Assembly (NCBI GenBank): GCA_051061015.1
Contig: JBPFEG010000088.1
Coordinates: 310,001-374,000 of the forward strand
Direction of reading: 5' to 3'
Length of the DNA stretch: 64,000 nucleotides
Source: Methylomicrobium sp051061015
GTDB taxonomy: Bacteria > Pseudomonadota > Gammaproteobacteria > Methylococcales > Methylomonadaceae
The translations under genes were made by a program, and so were the position numbers. Position 1 is the first letter of the stretch. Every line of letters begins with the position of its first letter. The notes below the pieces were generated by a model, which did no database searches, had not been told where the DNA came from, and saw only the letters and a list, made by a program, of their open reading frames with translations. Positions 1-8,640 of this stretch are shown here, piece by piece.

Positions 1-912
1 ACGGATAATGAACTGCCCCAGTTTTGTTATTTCTTGGGCTCGCGTACCGCTTATACGATGGCCGCAATCAAGTCCGATAACTTTGGCGAGTTCCTGCCGT
101 TCTTCCTGTCGGGGTCTGACGGTCTTGCCCCTTGCGAACTGCTGAAGCGAATTGGTGTACAACCGCCATCGCCGCAGATTATGGCAAATCTGGGACTGGG
201 GACCGATGTACTCGTGAGTCCCGCTTTACATGAAAAATTGGCCAGCTTCCTGTATGCTTATCGCTGGGAAATCCTCAAGGTGTGCCGGCGCAACCGTCAC
301 GCACTCTACAATTACCTTAAACAAATTGGGCTCAATCCGGGATGCAAGGTTGCCTTGGTCGATGTGGGCTGGAATGGCACCACTCAGGAAGCATTCGAGT
401 CGGCTGTACGCCCACTTATGAACCTTGAGGTATTTGGCTACTACTTCTGCCTGGCCGATACCCCGGAACGTTTCCGTCGTGAACAGACGCAACATATGGC
501 GGCTATGGTAAACACGGAAACCACCTCTGCTAAGACTGTTGCCTCTATGTATGCCAATCGTGTTGCTGTGGAACTGTTTTTTTCCGCACCCCACTATTCG
601 GTGATCGGATTACGCATCGGAGCTGAAGGTATTGAGCCTGTGCTGGATGCCGGGCGCGGTAATACCCATAGCTTGCTGCGTATTACAAAAGAGATAAACC
701 AAGGCATTGAGACCTATGCCGAGCAATATGAAGCATTGAGGCAGCGCCTGGATATACCGGCCTCGCCGTTGCAGATTGCCTCGCCGTTGATCGAGTTGGT
801 TACTGGCGAGCAAGAAGACGCACTTCAGTTATTAGGTCAAGTAAAGAACTTTGACGCCTGGGGAAGTTCACGTAATCATGAGCTGACATTAGCTGACTAT
901 TTAAGTAACTAG
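1..912 (+). CDS. C-terminal part of HAD-like surface-polysaccharide protein (5' end outside window)
   Basis: The reading frame is open from base 1, so the gene begins to the left; the TTG at 34 is probably internal. About 303 residues are visible. The segment VALVDVGWNGTTQ, near residue 118, resembles the second conserved block of HAD-like proteins (COG5610 type) found in capsule and O-antigen clusters, often fused to glycosyltransferases. No membrane segment or signal peptide is visible in this part. It lies 78 bases before a sulfotransferase-like gene on the same strand, consistent with the surface-glycan cluster. The family assignment comes from motif memory alone and the catalytic N-terminal half is not in the window, so its exact activity cannot be stated. 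Confidence 0.6.
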   Translation, partial: TDNELPQFCYFLGSRTAYTMAAIKSDNFGEFLPFFLSGSDGLAPCELLKRIGVQPPSPQIMANLGLGTDVLVSPALHEKLASFLYAYRWEILKVCRRNRHALYNYLKQIGLNPGCKVALVDVGWNGTTQEAFESAVRPLMNLEVFGYYFCLADTPERFRREQTQHMAAMVNTETTSAKTVASMYANRVAVELFFSAPHYSVIGLRIGAEGIEPVLDAGRGNTHSLLRITKEINQGIETYAEQYEALRQRLDIPASPLQIASPLIELVTGEQEDALQLLGQVKNFDAWGSSRNHELTLADYLSN

Positions 913-990
913 CTGAAGATAAAGACAGAATCCCTATATCTCGGGATATTACAATCATCTCTTCATTCACAGTTACCGAGAAATTTTTCA

Positions 991-2262
991 ATGACTGACA
1001 AAACTTTATTCATTCATGCAGGGGGAGCAAAAACGGGATCGAGTGCCTTGCAGAATTTTTTTCATCTCAATGCTTCCAAACTCGAAAGTCTAGGTTTCGC
1101 CTATGAGAATAGACTCCATATTGAACATGAGCATGAGATTGGCAGCGCCAACGGTATGCTGCTCTATGAAACAGTGTTATCACCAACTTCCACGGACGAT
1201 GAAATTGACAATGCAATGTCTAGTTATTTCGGGGGATGTAATAGCGCTATTTGTTCTAGTGAATTTTTTGCAGAACTGGATATATCTGGTTGGAAAAAAC
1301 TTTTTGAATCGTCAATAAGACTCGGCGTGAAATTAAAAGTGATTTTCTATGTGCGCAATGTGATTCCATATCTTCTCTCTGCTTATGATCAAATCATTAA
1401 GCGTCATGGAGGCGATGAATTATTTGATGAATGGGTTAAAAAAGCAATCTGGCAACATGGTAAGGCGCTGCGAACAATGGCGAACGTATTACCCAAATCA
1501 ATTATACATGTGATTCATTTTGATCATGTACGAGCAAACTTAATAAGGGGATTTTTGGATATTCTCGGTGTCGATTCCTCATTTGAGATTGATCCCAAAG
1601 ACCAGAAGCGGCAGGTCAACCGAAGCTTGACCAACGAAGAGCGTAACGCGTTAATTGCTGCCAATAAAATATTGGGTGCGGCATATTCAAAGGAATTGTC
1701 TGAGTTATTGATTTATGCAAATCCCAATGCGACAGGAGAGCCGGCTGAATACACCAAAGCGACAATTGATTCATTACTCGACAATTTCAACACCGAGGTC
1801 AACTGGGTAAACAGCGTTTTTTTCAATAAAAAAGCCGTCGTTTCAGTTTTGCCTACGAAACCGGCAAAGAAAATTCTGCACTTAAAATTCTTGGGCAAAA
1901 AATCGAAAATCAAGCCCAAAGAAAAAATCAATCTAGAAAAACTCTTATTGGGCTGGGCGCTTGAAAAGTTGAAAACGGTTCAAGACGAAACAGAGCAGAC
2001 TCTCATGGAAACCGTGAAAGTTGCCGAACAGAATAGTTCCCGAAAATTTCATCCCGACCTTCCGACTGATTTTGATGTGCTCGCTTATTTGTTAATAAAC
2101 CGGGACATACTTCATGCAGGTGTCGATCCAATTCAACACTATATTGACTATGGCAAGAATGAAGGGAGATTTTATAAGTTTCATAAAAAAACAAACGGGG
2201 AGCCTGATATAACGAATAGTGAAGTTAAGGTCTCATTAGATAAATTATTCAGCAAAAAATAA
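991..2262 (+). CDS. Sulfotransferase-like protein with C-terminal surface-glycan repeat
   Basis: 423 residues. The N-terminus reads IHAGGAKTGSSALQNFF, the phosphate-binding loop that contacts the 5'-phosphate of PAPS in sulfotransferases. FYVRNVIPYLLSAYDQ, near residue 130, fits the second PAPS-binding region. The enzyme would move sulfate from PAPS to a glycan or other surface acceptor; the acceptor is unknown. The last 70 residues contain a unit (DVLAYLLINRDIL, then HYIDYGKNEGRFY) that recurs in bacterial glycosyltransferases and surface-polysaccharide proteins. A lysine-rich linker separates the two parts. The gene is visibly AT-richer than the UbiA-DprE1-like genes downstream, which suggests a separate origin. 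It starts at ATG 991. The 261 bases after it hold no gene or clear terminator. Confidence 0.7.
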   Translation: MTDKTLFIHAGGAKTGSSALQNFFHLNASKLESLGFAYENRLHIEHEHEIGSANGMLLYETVLSPTSTDDEIDNAMSSYFGGCNSAICSSEFFAELDISGWKKLFESSIRLGVKLKVIFYVRNVIPYLLSAYDQIIKRHGGDELFDEWVKKAIWQHGKALRTMANVLPKSIIHVIHFDHVRANLIRGFLDILGVDSSFEIDPKDQKRQVNRSLTNEERNALIAANKILGAAYSKELSELLIYANPNATGEPAEYTKATIDSLLDNFNTEVNWVNSVFFNKKAVVSVLPTKPAKKILHLKFLGKKSKIKPKEKINLEKLLLGWALEKLKTVQDETEQTLMETVKVAEQNSSRKFHPDLPTDFDVLAYLLINRDILHAGVDPIQHYIDYGKNEGRFYKFHKKTNGEPDITNSEVKVSLDKLFSKK

Positions 2263-2523
2263 TTTTTCATAAATTACATCACATAGTCTCCCTGCAATTG
2301 ATGAGCTTTGAAACTATATCTACTACTGCTGCTTTTCCTTCAGAACAAGAACGGCAGCGATATTTCCCATTCTCTTTATTTGATGTCAATCACATATTAT
2401 TATGCGCCTGGAGATGGCTTTCTGGCGCATTAAACAAGACATGCAATTCATGATCAGTCATTTCTATCACCTGCTGACGGCCGGAAACGCCCGGATAATA
2501 TATAGATTACAGGAGGAAATATT

Positions 2524-3960
2524 TTGACTCTGATGCCTCCGCTTGTAGTTGATCTCGACGGAACGCTGATTCTCACGGATATGCTCCACGAATCAGCATT
2601 GAGAGTCCTTCGCGATACTCCATTAGACACATTTCGAATTCCTTATTGGTTGTCGCAAGGAAAGGCTGTGTTAAAACGTCATTTGGCCGACCGCTCCGCC
2701 TTCGATCCAAGCTCCCTGCCCTATAACCATGAATTATTGGACTGGTTAAAACAGCAGAGGACTCAAGGTCGAAAGTTAATTCTGTGTACGGCTTCCGATC
2801 TATCCATCGCAACCGCAATATCGAACCATCTAGGCGTTTTTGACGAAGTGATGGCGAGCGACGGCATTAAAAACCTAGCCGGAAAGCACAAAGCCGAGGC
2901 TTTAGAGAAACGTTTTGGCCATGCCGGTTTCGATTATGCCGGTAACTCGCGTGCCGATCTTGCGGTATGGCAAAGCTCGCGTCGAGCCATAATCGTCAAC
3001 GCATCCGCGGGCTTGACCGAGAAAGTGCTGGCTTTTTGCGAGGTGGAACAAATATTTCCTTCATCTCCTTCAGGCCTAAAGGCTTGGCGGCGAATGCTGC
3101 GTGTACACCAATGGCTGAAGAACTTGCTGCTGTTTGTGCCTCTGTTTGCAGCGCATCAGCTCAATAACTCGGAAACATGGCAAGCGCTTGTTCTGGCTTT
3201 TTTCTCGTTTAGTCTATGTGCTTCATCGGTGTATATCGCCAATGATTTACTCGATTTAGAGAGCGACCGATTGCATCCGCGCAAATGCAAAAGACCCTTT
3301 GCTTCAGGCATTATCCCTGCATGGATCGGCGTAGTTTTGGCGCCCTTATTGCTGATCGTTAGTCTGGCATCAGCTCTCCATGTGGAAGGGAACTTTTTAC
3401 CATGGCTTCTGTTTTATTTTGTGTTGACCTGTGCGTACTCCTGGGGACTCAAGCGTATAATTCTGGTGGATTGCCTGACCCTCGCAATGCTTTATACCTT
3501 ACGCGTAGTCGCCGGTGCTGCCGCAGCGAACATGGAGCTATCGTTCTGGCTGCTTGCGTTTTCGGTTTTCTTGTTTTTGTCGCTGGCCTTCGTCAAACGC
3601 TATGCAGAATTGGAGGTACAGTTGCTGAGGGGCAAACAAAAGGCGCACGGGCGCGGTTATTACACTTCAGATGCCCCATTGGTTCAGACACTCGGCATCA
3701 CTTCCGGCTACGCTTCCGTCCTGGTACTGGCACTTTATCTGAATAGTGACGCCGTCGTGAAGCTTTATCGAACCCCGGAATTCATCTGGGGCGCGGTGCC
3801 CGTCATGCTGTTCTGGGTCAGTTGGATGTGGATGCAAGCCCACCGCGGCAAAATGCATGACGACCCGCTGGTCTTTGCCGTAAAAGACAAAGCAAGCTTA
3901 CTGGCAGGTATGGCATTTGCCGGAGTCCTGGCGATAGGGGCGGCTGGTTGGCCATGGTAG
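2524..3960 (+). CDS. HAD phosphatase-UbiA prenyltransferase fusion (polyprenyl-P-ribose-5-P synthase-like)
   Basis: 478 residues with two domains. Residues 1 to about 190 are HAD-like: DLDGTL at 10-15 supplies the nucleophile Asp, LCTASD follows, and the last motif is GNSRADL where GD is usual. From about residue 195 there is a UbiA membrane prenyltransferase with the first Asp motif NDLLDLESDRLHP (240-252) and the second around Asp316. Both resemble Mycobacterium tuberculosis Rv3806c, which joins decaprenyl phosphate to PRPP. In that pathway the 5-phosphate is then removed; I infer that the fused HAD domain could do this. A TTG start is chosen because AGGAGG lies just upstream (about 2511). 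The stop overlaps the next start, so translation is probably coupled to the DprE1-like gene. Confidence 0.85.
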   Translation: MTLMPPLVVDLDGTLILTDMLHESALRVLRDTPLDTFRIPYWLSQGKAVLKRHLADRSAFDPSSLPYNHELLDWLKQQRTQGRKLILCTASDLSIATAISNHLGVFDEVMASDGIKNLAGKHKAEALEKRFGHAGFDYAGNSRADLAVWQSSRRAIIVNASAGLTEKVLAFCEVEQIFPSSPSGLKAWRRMLRVHQWLKNLLLFVPLFAAHQLNNSETWQALVLAFFSFSLCASSVYIANDLLDLESDRLHPRKCKRPFASGIIPAWIGVVLAPLLLIVSLASALHVEGNFLPWLLFYFVLTCAYSWGLKRIILVDCLTLAMLYTLRVVAGAAAANMELSFWLLAFSVFLFLSLAFVKRYAELEVQLLRGKQKAHGRGYYTSDAPLVQTLGITSGYASVLVLALYLNSDAVVKLYRTPEFIWGAVPVMLFWVSWMWMQAHRGKMHDDPLVFAVKDKASLLAGMAFAGVLAIGAAGWPW

Positions 3961-5249
3961 CAATCTCGTCGTGGGGAAGACTGGGGCGTTGGGAGCATGA
4001 AGTTAGGGTTTTAACAAACCGGAACCAAGTAGCTAACCAGCTGAAAAGCAGTCGCTCAGGTATCGCCTATGGCATGGGTCGCAGCTATGGCGACGCCTGC
4101 CTGAACCCGAATGGCGTGTTGTGGAAAACTACGGGACTGGATCGCTTTATCAGCATTGACGAGAACACGGGCCGGCTGGTGTGCGAAGCAGGCGTGCTAT
4201 TACGCGACATTCAACGATTGGTCATCCCGCGCGGCTGGCTTTTGCCGGTCACGCCTGGAACACAATTAGCAACAGTAGGCGGAGCCATTGCCAACGATGT
4301 CCATGGCAAAAATCATCATGTTTTAGGTTCCTTTGGCGACCATGTTAAGTGGATCAAACTGATCCGTACTGACGGTGCGATCATTGAATGTGGACCGGAA
4401 CTTCTGCCCGAATGGTTTTCCGCCACAGTGGGAGGTCTTGGCCTGACCGGGGTAATCCTCGAAGCCGAAATTCAACTGCGTCGGGTACCCGGCCCGTGGC
4501 TCGACACGGAGACTGTGCCTTATGCCAATCTGGACGAATTCTTCTGCCTCTCTGACGATTCAGAAGCCGATTGGGAGCACACCGTTTCATGGATTGACTG
4601 CATTTCCGGCGGGGGACGTGGGCTCTTCATGCGCGGCAACCCGTGTGATATTAGCTCACGCCCGGAACCCAAAGGGCGAAAATGGACTATGCCTTTCGTA
4701 CCGCCGATATCCCTGGTCAACAGACTATCGTTACAACCATTCAACACGGCCTACTTCAACATTAAGAAATGGAAAGCAGGCAGGTCGTATACCCATTACG
4801 AGCCGTTCTTTTACCCGCTCGACAATCTGCGGGAGTGGAACCGGATGTATGGACCTTCAGGCTTCTTCCAGTATCAAAGCGTCGTACCTCGCAAAGTGGG
4901 ACATGATGCGGTGCAGGCCATGCTAGACGAAATCGCCCGGTGGGGAGAAGGCTCATTTCTGGCGGTACTGAAAACCTTTGGCAACCGCCACCCTTTGGGC
5001 ATGATGAGTTTTCCGCAGCCGGGCGTGACCCTGGCACTGGACTTCCCCAATAAAGGAGAGCGGACGCTGAAACTCTTCAAGCGGCTGGACGCCATCGTGC
5101 GCGAGGCCGGCGGACGCATTTATCTCGCTAAGGATGCTCGCATGCCGCGTGACCTTTTCGAGGCAGGTTACCCACGCCTTGCCGAATTTCTGAAATACCG
5201 CGACCCCGGCATCAGTTCTGCAATGTCGCGGCGCTTAATGGGACATTAA
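3954..5249 (+). CDS. DprE1-like FAD-dependent decaprenylphosphoryl-ribose 2'-oxidase homologue
   Basis: About 431 residues from ATG 3954, which overlaps the UbiA stop; a TTG six bases earlier is possible. The FAD-binding part carries GRSYGDACLNPNG and then ANDVHGKNHHVLGSFGDHV, very close to the mycobacterial DprE1 stretch around its FAD-linking His. The C-terminal block has GGRIYLAKDAR with the catalytic-site Lys near 393. DprE1 oxidises the 2'-hydroxyl of polyprenyl-phospho-ribose, the first half of the epimerisation to arabinose. At the position of DprE1 Cys387, the residue hit by benzothiazinones, this protein has Ala (near 361, in TLALDFP). It sits between the UbiA and SDR genes, the expected neighbours. 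Sugar specificity has not been tested. Confidence 0.88.
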   Translation: MVAISSWGRLGRWEHEVRVLTNRNQVANQLKSSRSGIAYGMGRSYGDACLNPNGVLWKTTGLDRFISIDENTGRLVCEAGVLLRDIQRLVIPRGWLLPVTPGTQLATVGGAIANDVHGKNHHVLGSFGDHVKWIKLIRTDGAIIECGPELLPEWFSATVGGLGLTGVILEAEIQLRRVPGPWLDTETVPYANLDEFFCLSDDSEADWEHTVSWIDCISGGGRGLFMRGNPCDISSRPEPKGRKWTMPFVPPISLVNRLSLQPFNTAYFNIKKWKAGRSYTHYEPFFYPLDNLREWNRMYGPSGFFQYQSVVPRKVGHDAVQAMLDEIARWGEGSFLAVLKTFGNRHPLGMMSFPQPGVTLALDFPNKGERTLKLFKRLDAIVREAGGRIYLAKDARMPRDLFEAGYPRLAEFLKYRDPGISSAMSRRLMGH

Positions 5250-5252
5250 TTC

Positions 5253-6008
5253 GTGTCAAACAATATAAAAAGAATCATCATCGTGGGCGCAACCTCTTCT
5301 ATCGCTGAGCACTGCTCCCGTTTATGGGTCAAGGAGACTGAGGTTGATCTGACTTTAATCGCCCGGGATATCGATAAAGCGGAACGAATAGCTGGAGACC
5401 TGAAAGTACGCAGTCCGCGATCTGTGATTCGTGTACGTAAAGCGGACTTCATTGATCCGCGCGCCATTCGCCAACTGGTCGATGATATTGTTGCTGAAGG
5501 AGCCGTCAATACCGTATTGATCGCGCATGGCTCGTTGCCGGATCAAGCCATTTGCCAGCAAGATTTAACTGCATGTCATGAGGCGCTGACGGTTAATGGA
5601 ATTTCCCCTGTGCTGTTTGCAGAGGCATTTGCCGGGCATATGCAAAAAAACAACTCCGGCACTTTGGCAATTATTGGCTCGGTTGCTGGAGATAGAGGGC
5701 GTAAATCAAACTATGTCTACGGGGCAGCCAAGGGATTGGTTACGCGTTATGCACAGGGTCTTCAACATCGCTTAGCTAATTCGAAAGTCAAAATTGTTCT
5801 GGTAAAGCCCGGCCCTACCGATACCCCTATGACCGCACATTTAACGCAGCAAGGCAGTCGTCTTGCCAGTGTGGAAAATGTTTCGCAATTAATTGTTAAG
5901 GGGATAAATCAAGGCAAACCGGTTGTTTATGCACCCACTAAATGGGCGCTGATCATGATGATCATTCGACATCTGCCTCGGTTTGTTTTTAACAAGTTGA
6001 ATATTTAA
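5253..6008 (+). CDS. DprE2-like short-chain dehydrogenase (keto-sugar reductase)
   Basis: 251 residues from GTG 5253, three bases after the DprE1-like stop, so the two are probably cotranslated. It is a classical SDR: the NAD(P)-binding GATSSIAEHC near the N-terminus, IIGSVAGDRG around the catalytic Ser, and YVYGAAKG with the Tyr-x3-Lys pair. In the mycobacterial pathway DprE2 (Rv3791) reduces the 2'-keto intermediate made by DprE1, giving polyprenyl-phospho-arabinose. The gene order UbiA, DprE1-like, DprE2-like is the main support for this role, because SDR sequences alone do not define the substrate. The protein ends in a hydrophobic, basic tail (PRFVFNKLNI) that could touch the membrane, where the lipid-linked substrate lies. 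Confidence 0.82.
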   Translation: MSNNIKRIIIVGATSSIAEHCSRLWVKETEVDLTLIARDIDKAERIAGDLKVRSPRSVIRVRKADFIDPRAIRQLVDDIVAEGAVNTVLIAHGSLPDQAICQQDLTACHEALTVNGISPVLFAEAFAGHMQKNNSGTLAIIGSVAGDRGRKSNYVYGAAKGLVTRYAQGLQHRLANSKVKIVLVKPGPTDTPMTAHLTQQGSRLASVENVSQLIVKGINQGKPVVYAPTKWALIMMIIRHLPRFVFNKLNI

Positions 6009-6019
6009 TAATAAGTACG

Positions 6020-7681
6020 ATGGATAAACATAAGACAAATATTCAGCTAATTCAAAATCATGCCGTATCAAAAAAAATGCTAAAAAATCGGGCAGAAGCC
6101 TTTCAGTTTACGGCGTTGTTAGCACTAGCTGTAGCCCTCCTTATACCTAGATTAGATGGTCTAGATTACTTTCCTGGAAAATATCTTTGGGCTGAAGATG
6201 GAAATATTTTTATCAATGAAGCGGAATCATTGGGAATTCCCTCATTGTGGAGGCCATATAATGGTTATTTACACATATATCCTCGCTTAGTCTCGATAGT
6301 CGCTAATTATTTTCACCTGGATATGCGTCCGACTATCCTGATATTAGGATGGCTCATAGCCTATCTTTTTCTGTTTGCAGTCTTAATCCGAAGAGCGAGT
6401 TCACTTGGTGTGGGGCTTTTTTCATTAATTTTTTTAGTGATTTTAGTTTCTCTTCAACCTCACTATGGCGAAAACTTTTTTAATATAACAAATTCGCAAT
6501 GGATGTTGGGCTCTGGACTTTCGGTATTGGTGTTAACAAGCGTCGACGAGTCGTTTCATATATCGGCTTCAAGGTTTATCCTTTTACTTCTACTAGGTTT
6601 AACTGGGCCATTTTCAATAATATTAATTCCCATATTGGTATTAAAGGCTTTTTTTGCAAAAGATGTTAAAAAAAATCTATGGATATATTTAACACTGCTT
6701 GTATGTGCTACAGTCCAATTGTCTATTCTGCTAAATTCAGGTAGAGCAACATCAGGAACGATTAACGCTCAAGCATGGGATTGGGTGACTTCATTCTTCC
6801 AAATATTGCTTTTTGGGACGAATAATCCAGGGGAAAAAGTCGCAGCGATAAGTTTTTGGGTGCTTATCCTGATCCTTATGGTTGATAAGCGAGGAGAGGT
6901 GACTCAAGAAGTGTCAACAGCAAGAATTCTGCCATTTTTCTTTCTGCTTACCGCGATACTCTTCATTATTGCAAGCCAATATTCCCATAAAGAAAATCCA
7001 ATGCTCATGACCGCCCCCGGAGGGGGGAACAGGTATACATGGATACCCTATACCCTGATTTTTTTTAGCGCAATTTTGCTATCAAAAGATAAACGGTTAA
7101 TCAGATTTTTTTTGTTTGCCTTTGGGTCGATGATTTGCTATAAAAATTTCCACCATGTGTCTTCACCGAATCTGCAGTTTAAATCTTTTGCAAACTTTGC
7201 AAAATACGAAAATCTAATGATTCCAATTCATCCACAATGGCCAAAATTTCCCGGCTGGTATATAGATGGAATCGCTTCAGGACAATACTCACTCGAACAC
7301 ATCAGTCAATTCAACATTAAACAAGACAACATGTCAGTGATCGGTGCACAGTCAAACCTATCTCTTACCGAACTTGAAATAGAATCAAAAACAAATGATC
7401 CAATATTGATTTTGAGAGACAAAGTTATTTGCAATAAAGCATCAGATATTGCTCTTAAAATTGATATCACACGATCCATCGAGGGCTGGATGCAAATATT
7501 TTGGGATAAGGATGGTAATTTTTCTGAGCCAAATTCTTTAAAACGTTATTATCCTGCTGGCTTAGTTCAGGCTCAATTTGCGTTCCCTTATAATCCAGAG
7601 GGCATTTATATTCGTCTTGACCCTCTAGATGTCCCCGGAAAGGCCAAGATAAGCCAAGTTACAGCATATTGCCTCCCTTAG
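6020..7681 (+). CDS. GT-C-type membrane glycosyltransferase candidate
   Basis: 553 residues, starting 11 bases after the DprE2-like stop. Roughly ten hydrophobic segments fill residues 30 to about 375, followed by a soluble C-terminal region of about 170 residues. After the first segment comes YLWAEDGNIFINEA, an acidic pair in the first periplasmic loop, where GT-C enzymes place the catalytic Asp/Glu. GT-C enzymes use polyprenyl-phosphate sugars at the outer face of the inner membrane, so this protein is the natural candidate to consume the pentose donor made by the three genes before it. That is an inference from position and topology. The gene is strikingly AT-rich with long T and A runs, unlike its upstream partners, which suggests separate acquisition. 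Confidence 0.65.
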   Translation: MDKHKTNIQLIQNHAVSKKMLKNRAEAFQFTALLALAVALLIPRLDGLDYFPGKYLWAEDGNIFINEAESLGIPSLWRPYNGYLHIYPRLVSIVANYFHLDMRPTILILGWLIAYLFLFAVLIRRASSLGVGLFSLIFLVILVSLQPHYGENFFNITNSQWMLGSGLSVLVLTSVDESFHISASRFILLLLLGLTGPFSIILIPILVLKAFFAKDVKKNLWIYLTLLVCATVQLSILLNSGRATSGTINAQAWDWVTSFFQILLFGTNNPGEKVAAISFWVLILILMVDKRGEVTQEVSTARILPFFFLLTAILFIIASQYSHKENPMLMTAPGGGNRYTWIPYTLIFFSAILLSKDKRLIRFFLFAFGSMICYKNFHHVSSPNLQFKSFANFAKYENLMIPIHPQWPKFPGWYIDGIASGQYSLEHISQFNIKQDNMSVIGAQSNLSLTELEIESKTNDPILILRDKVICNKASDIALKIDITRSIEGWMQIFWDKDGNFSEPNSLKRYYPAGLVQAQFAFPYNPEGIYIRLDPLDVPGKAKISQVTAYCLP

Positions 7682-7699
7682 ATTTTACGCGGTTACATC

Positions 7700-8638
7700 A
7701 TGAAAAACAGAAAAATAATTCTTCCCGGCGGTGCCGGGCTTGTCGGCCAAAATCTTGTCGCTCGCCTTAAAACAAAAGGATTCAAAGACATTGTCGTCCT
7801 CGACAAGCACCGAGCCAATTTAGACGTCCTGAGACAGGTCCAACCGGACATTACCGTTGAATATGCCGACTTGGCCGAGCCCGGTGAATGGCAAAAACAT
7901 TTTGTGGATGCTGAAATCGTAGTAATGCTGCAGGCTCAGATCGGGGGTAATGATTATCAAGAATTTGTCCGCAACAATTTGGACTCCACTCAACTTATTC
8001 TTGATGCTGTCAAGGCGAACAAGGTGCCTTATCTCGTCCATATCAGCTCTTCAGTCGTTGAATCTGTGGCTGATGATTTCTATACCAACACCAAGAAGGA
8101 TCAGGAACGTATGGTATTAGAAAGTGGGATCACCTGCCCGATTTTACGGCCAACCTTGATGTTCGGCTGGTTTGATCGCAAGCATTTGGGCTGGCTCTCG
8201 CGCTTTATGAGGAAGGTGCCGGTTTTCCCCATCCCCGGACACGGCCGCTACATGCGCCAGCCTCTGTATGTAGGGGACTTCTGCAATATTATTATCAGTT
8301 GCATTGAGAATAGAATTACTGACGGCATTTATAATATTTCCGGCCATGAAAAGGTGGACTACATCGACATCATACGAGAAATCAAGCGCGCAACGGACTC
8401 AAAAACGGTAATTACCACCATTCCTTATCATCTGTTTTATGCATTGCTTTGGATATGGGGGGTCTTTGACAAAAATCCTCCGTTTACCACGCAACAGCTC
8501 GCCGCCTTGAGCGCCAAAGACGAATTCGAGGTAATTGATTGGCCAGGTATTTTTGGCGTACCTTATACTCAATTCGCGAAAGCTGTTGATGAGACTTTTA
8601 ACGATCCGACTTATGGCAAAGTTGTGCTGGAGTTTTGA
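7700..8638 (+). CDS. NAD-dependent epimerase/dehydratase (extended SDR)
   Basis: 312 residues. The N-terminal GGAGLVGQNLVARL is the nucleotide-binding loop of an extended SDR. VHISSSVVES gives the active-site Ser region and FYTNTKKDQE holds a Tyr-x3-Lys pair. HGRYMRQPLYVGDF and the downstream YNISGHE are typical of sugar-nucleotide epimerases and dehydratases. The substrate is probably a nucleotide-linked or lipid-linked sugar, but the sequence does not define it. The last codons meet the start of the FAD oxidoreductase gene, so the two are likely translated together. GC content returns to the higher level after the AT-rich membrane gene. A second, more divergent epimerase-like gene lies at 15,356. 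Confidence 0.82.
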   Translation: MKNRKIILPGGAGLVGQNLVARLKTKGFKDIVVLDKHRANLDVLRQVQPDITVEYADLAEPGEWQKHFVDAEIVVMLQAQIGGNDYQEFVRNNLDSTQLILDAVKANKVPYLVHISSSVVESVADDFYTNTKKDQERMVLESGITCPILRPTLMFGWFDRKHLGWLSRFMRKVPVFPIPGHGRYMRQPLYVGDFCNIIISCIENRITDGIYNISGHEKVDYIDIIREIKRATDSKTVITTIPYHLFYALLWIWGVFDKNPPFTTQQLAALSAKDEFEVIDWPGIFGVPYTQFAKAVDETFNDPTYGKVVLEF

Positions 8639-8640
8639 AG

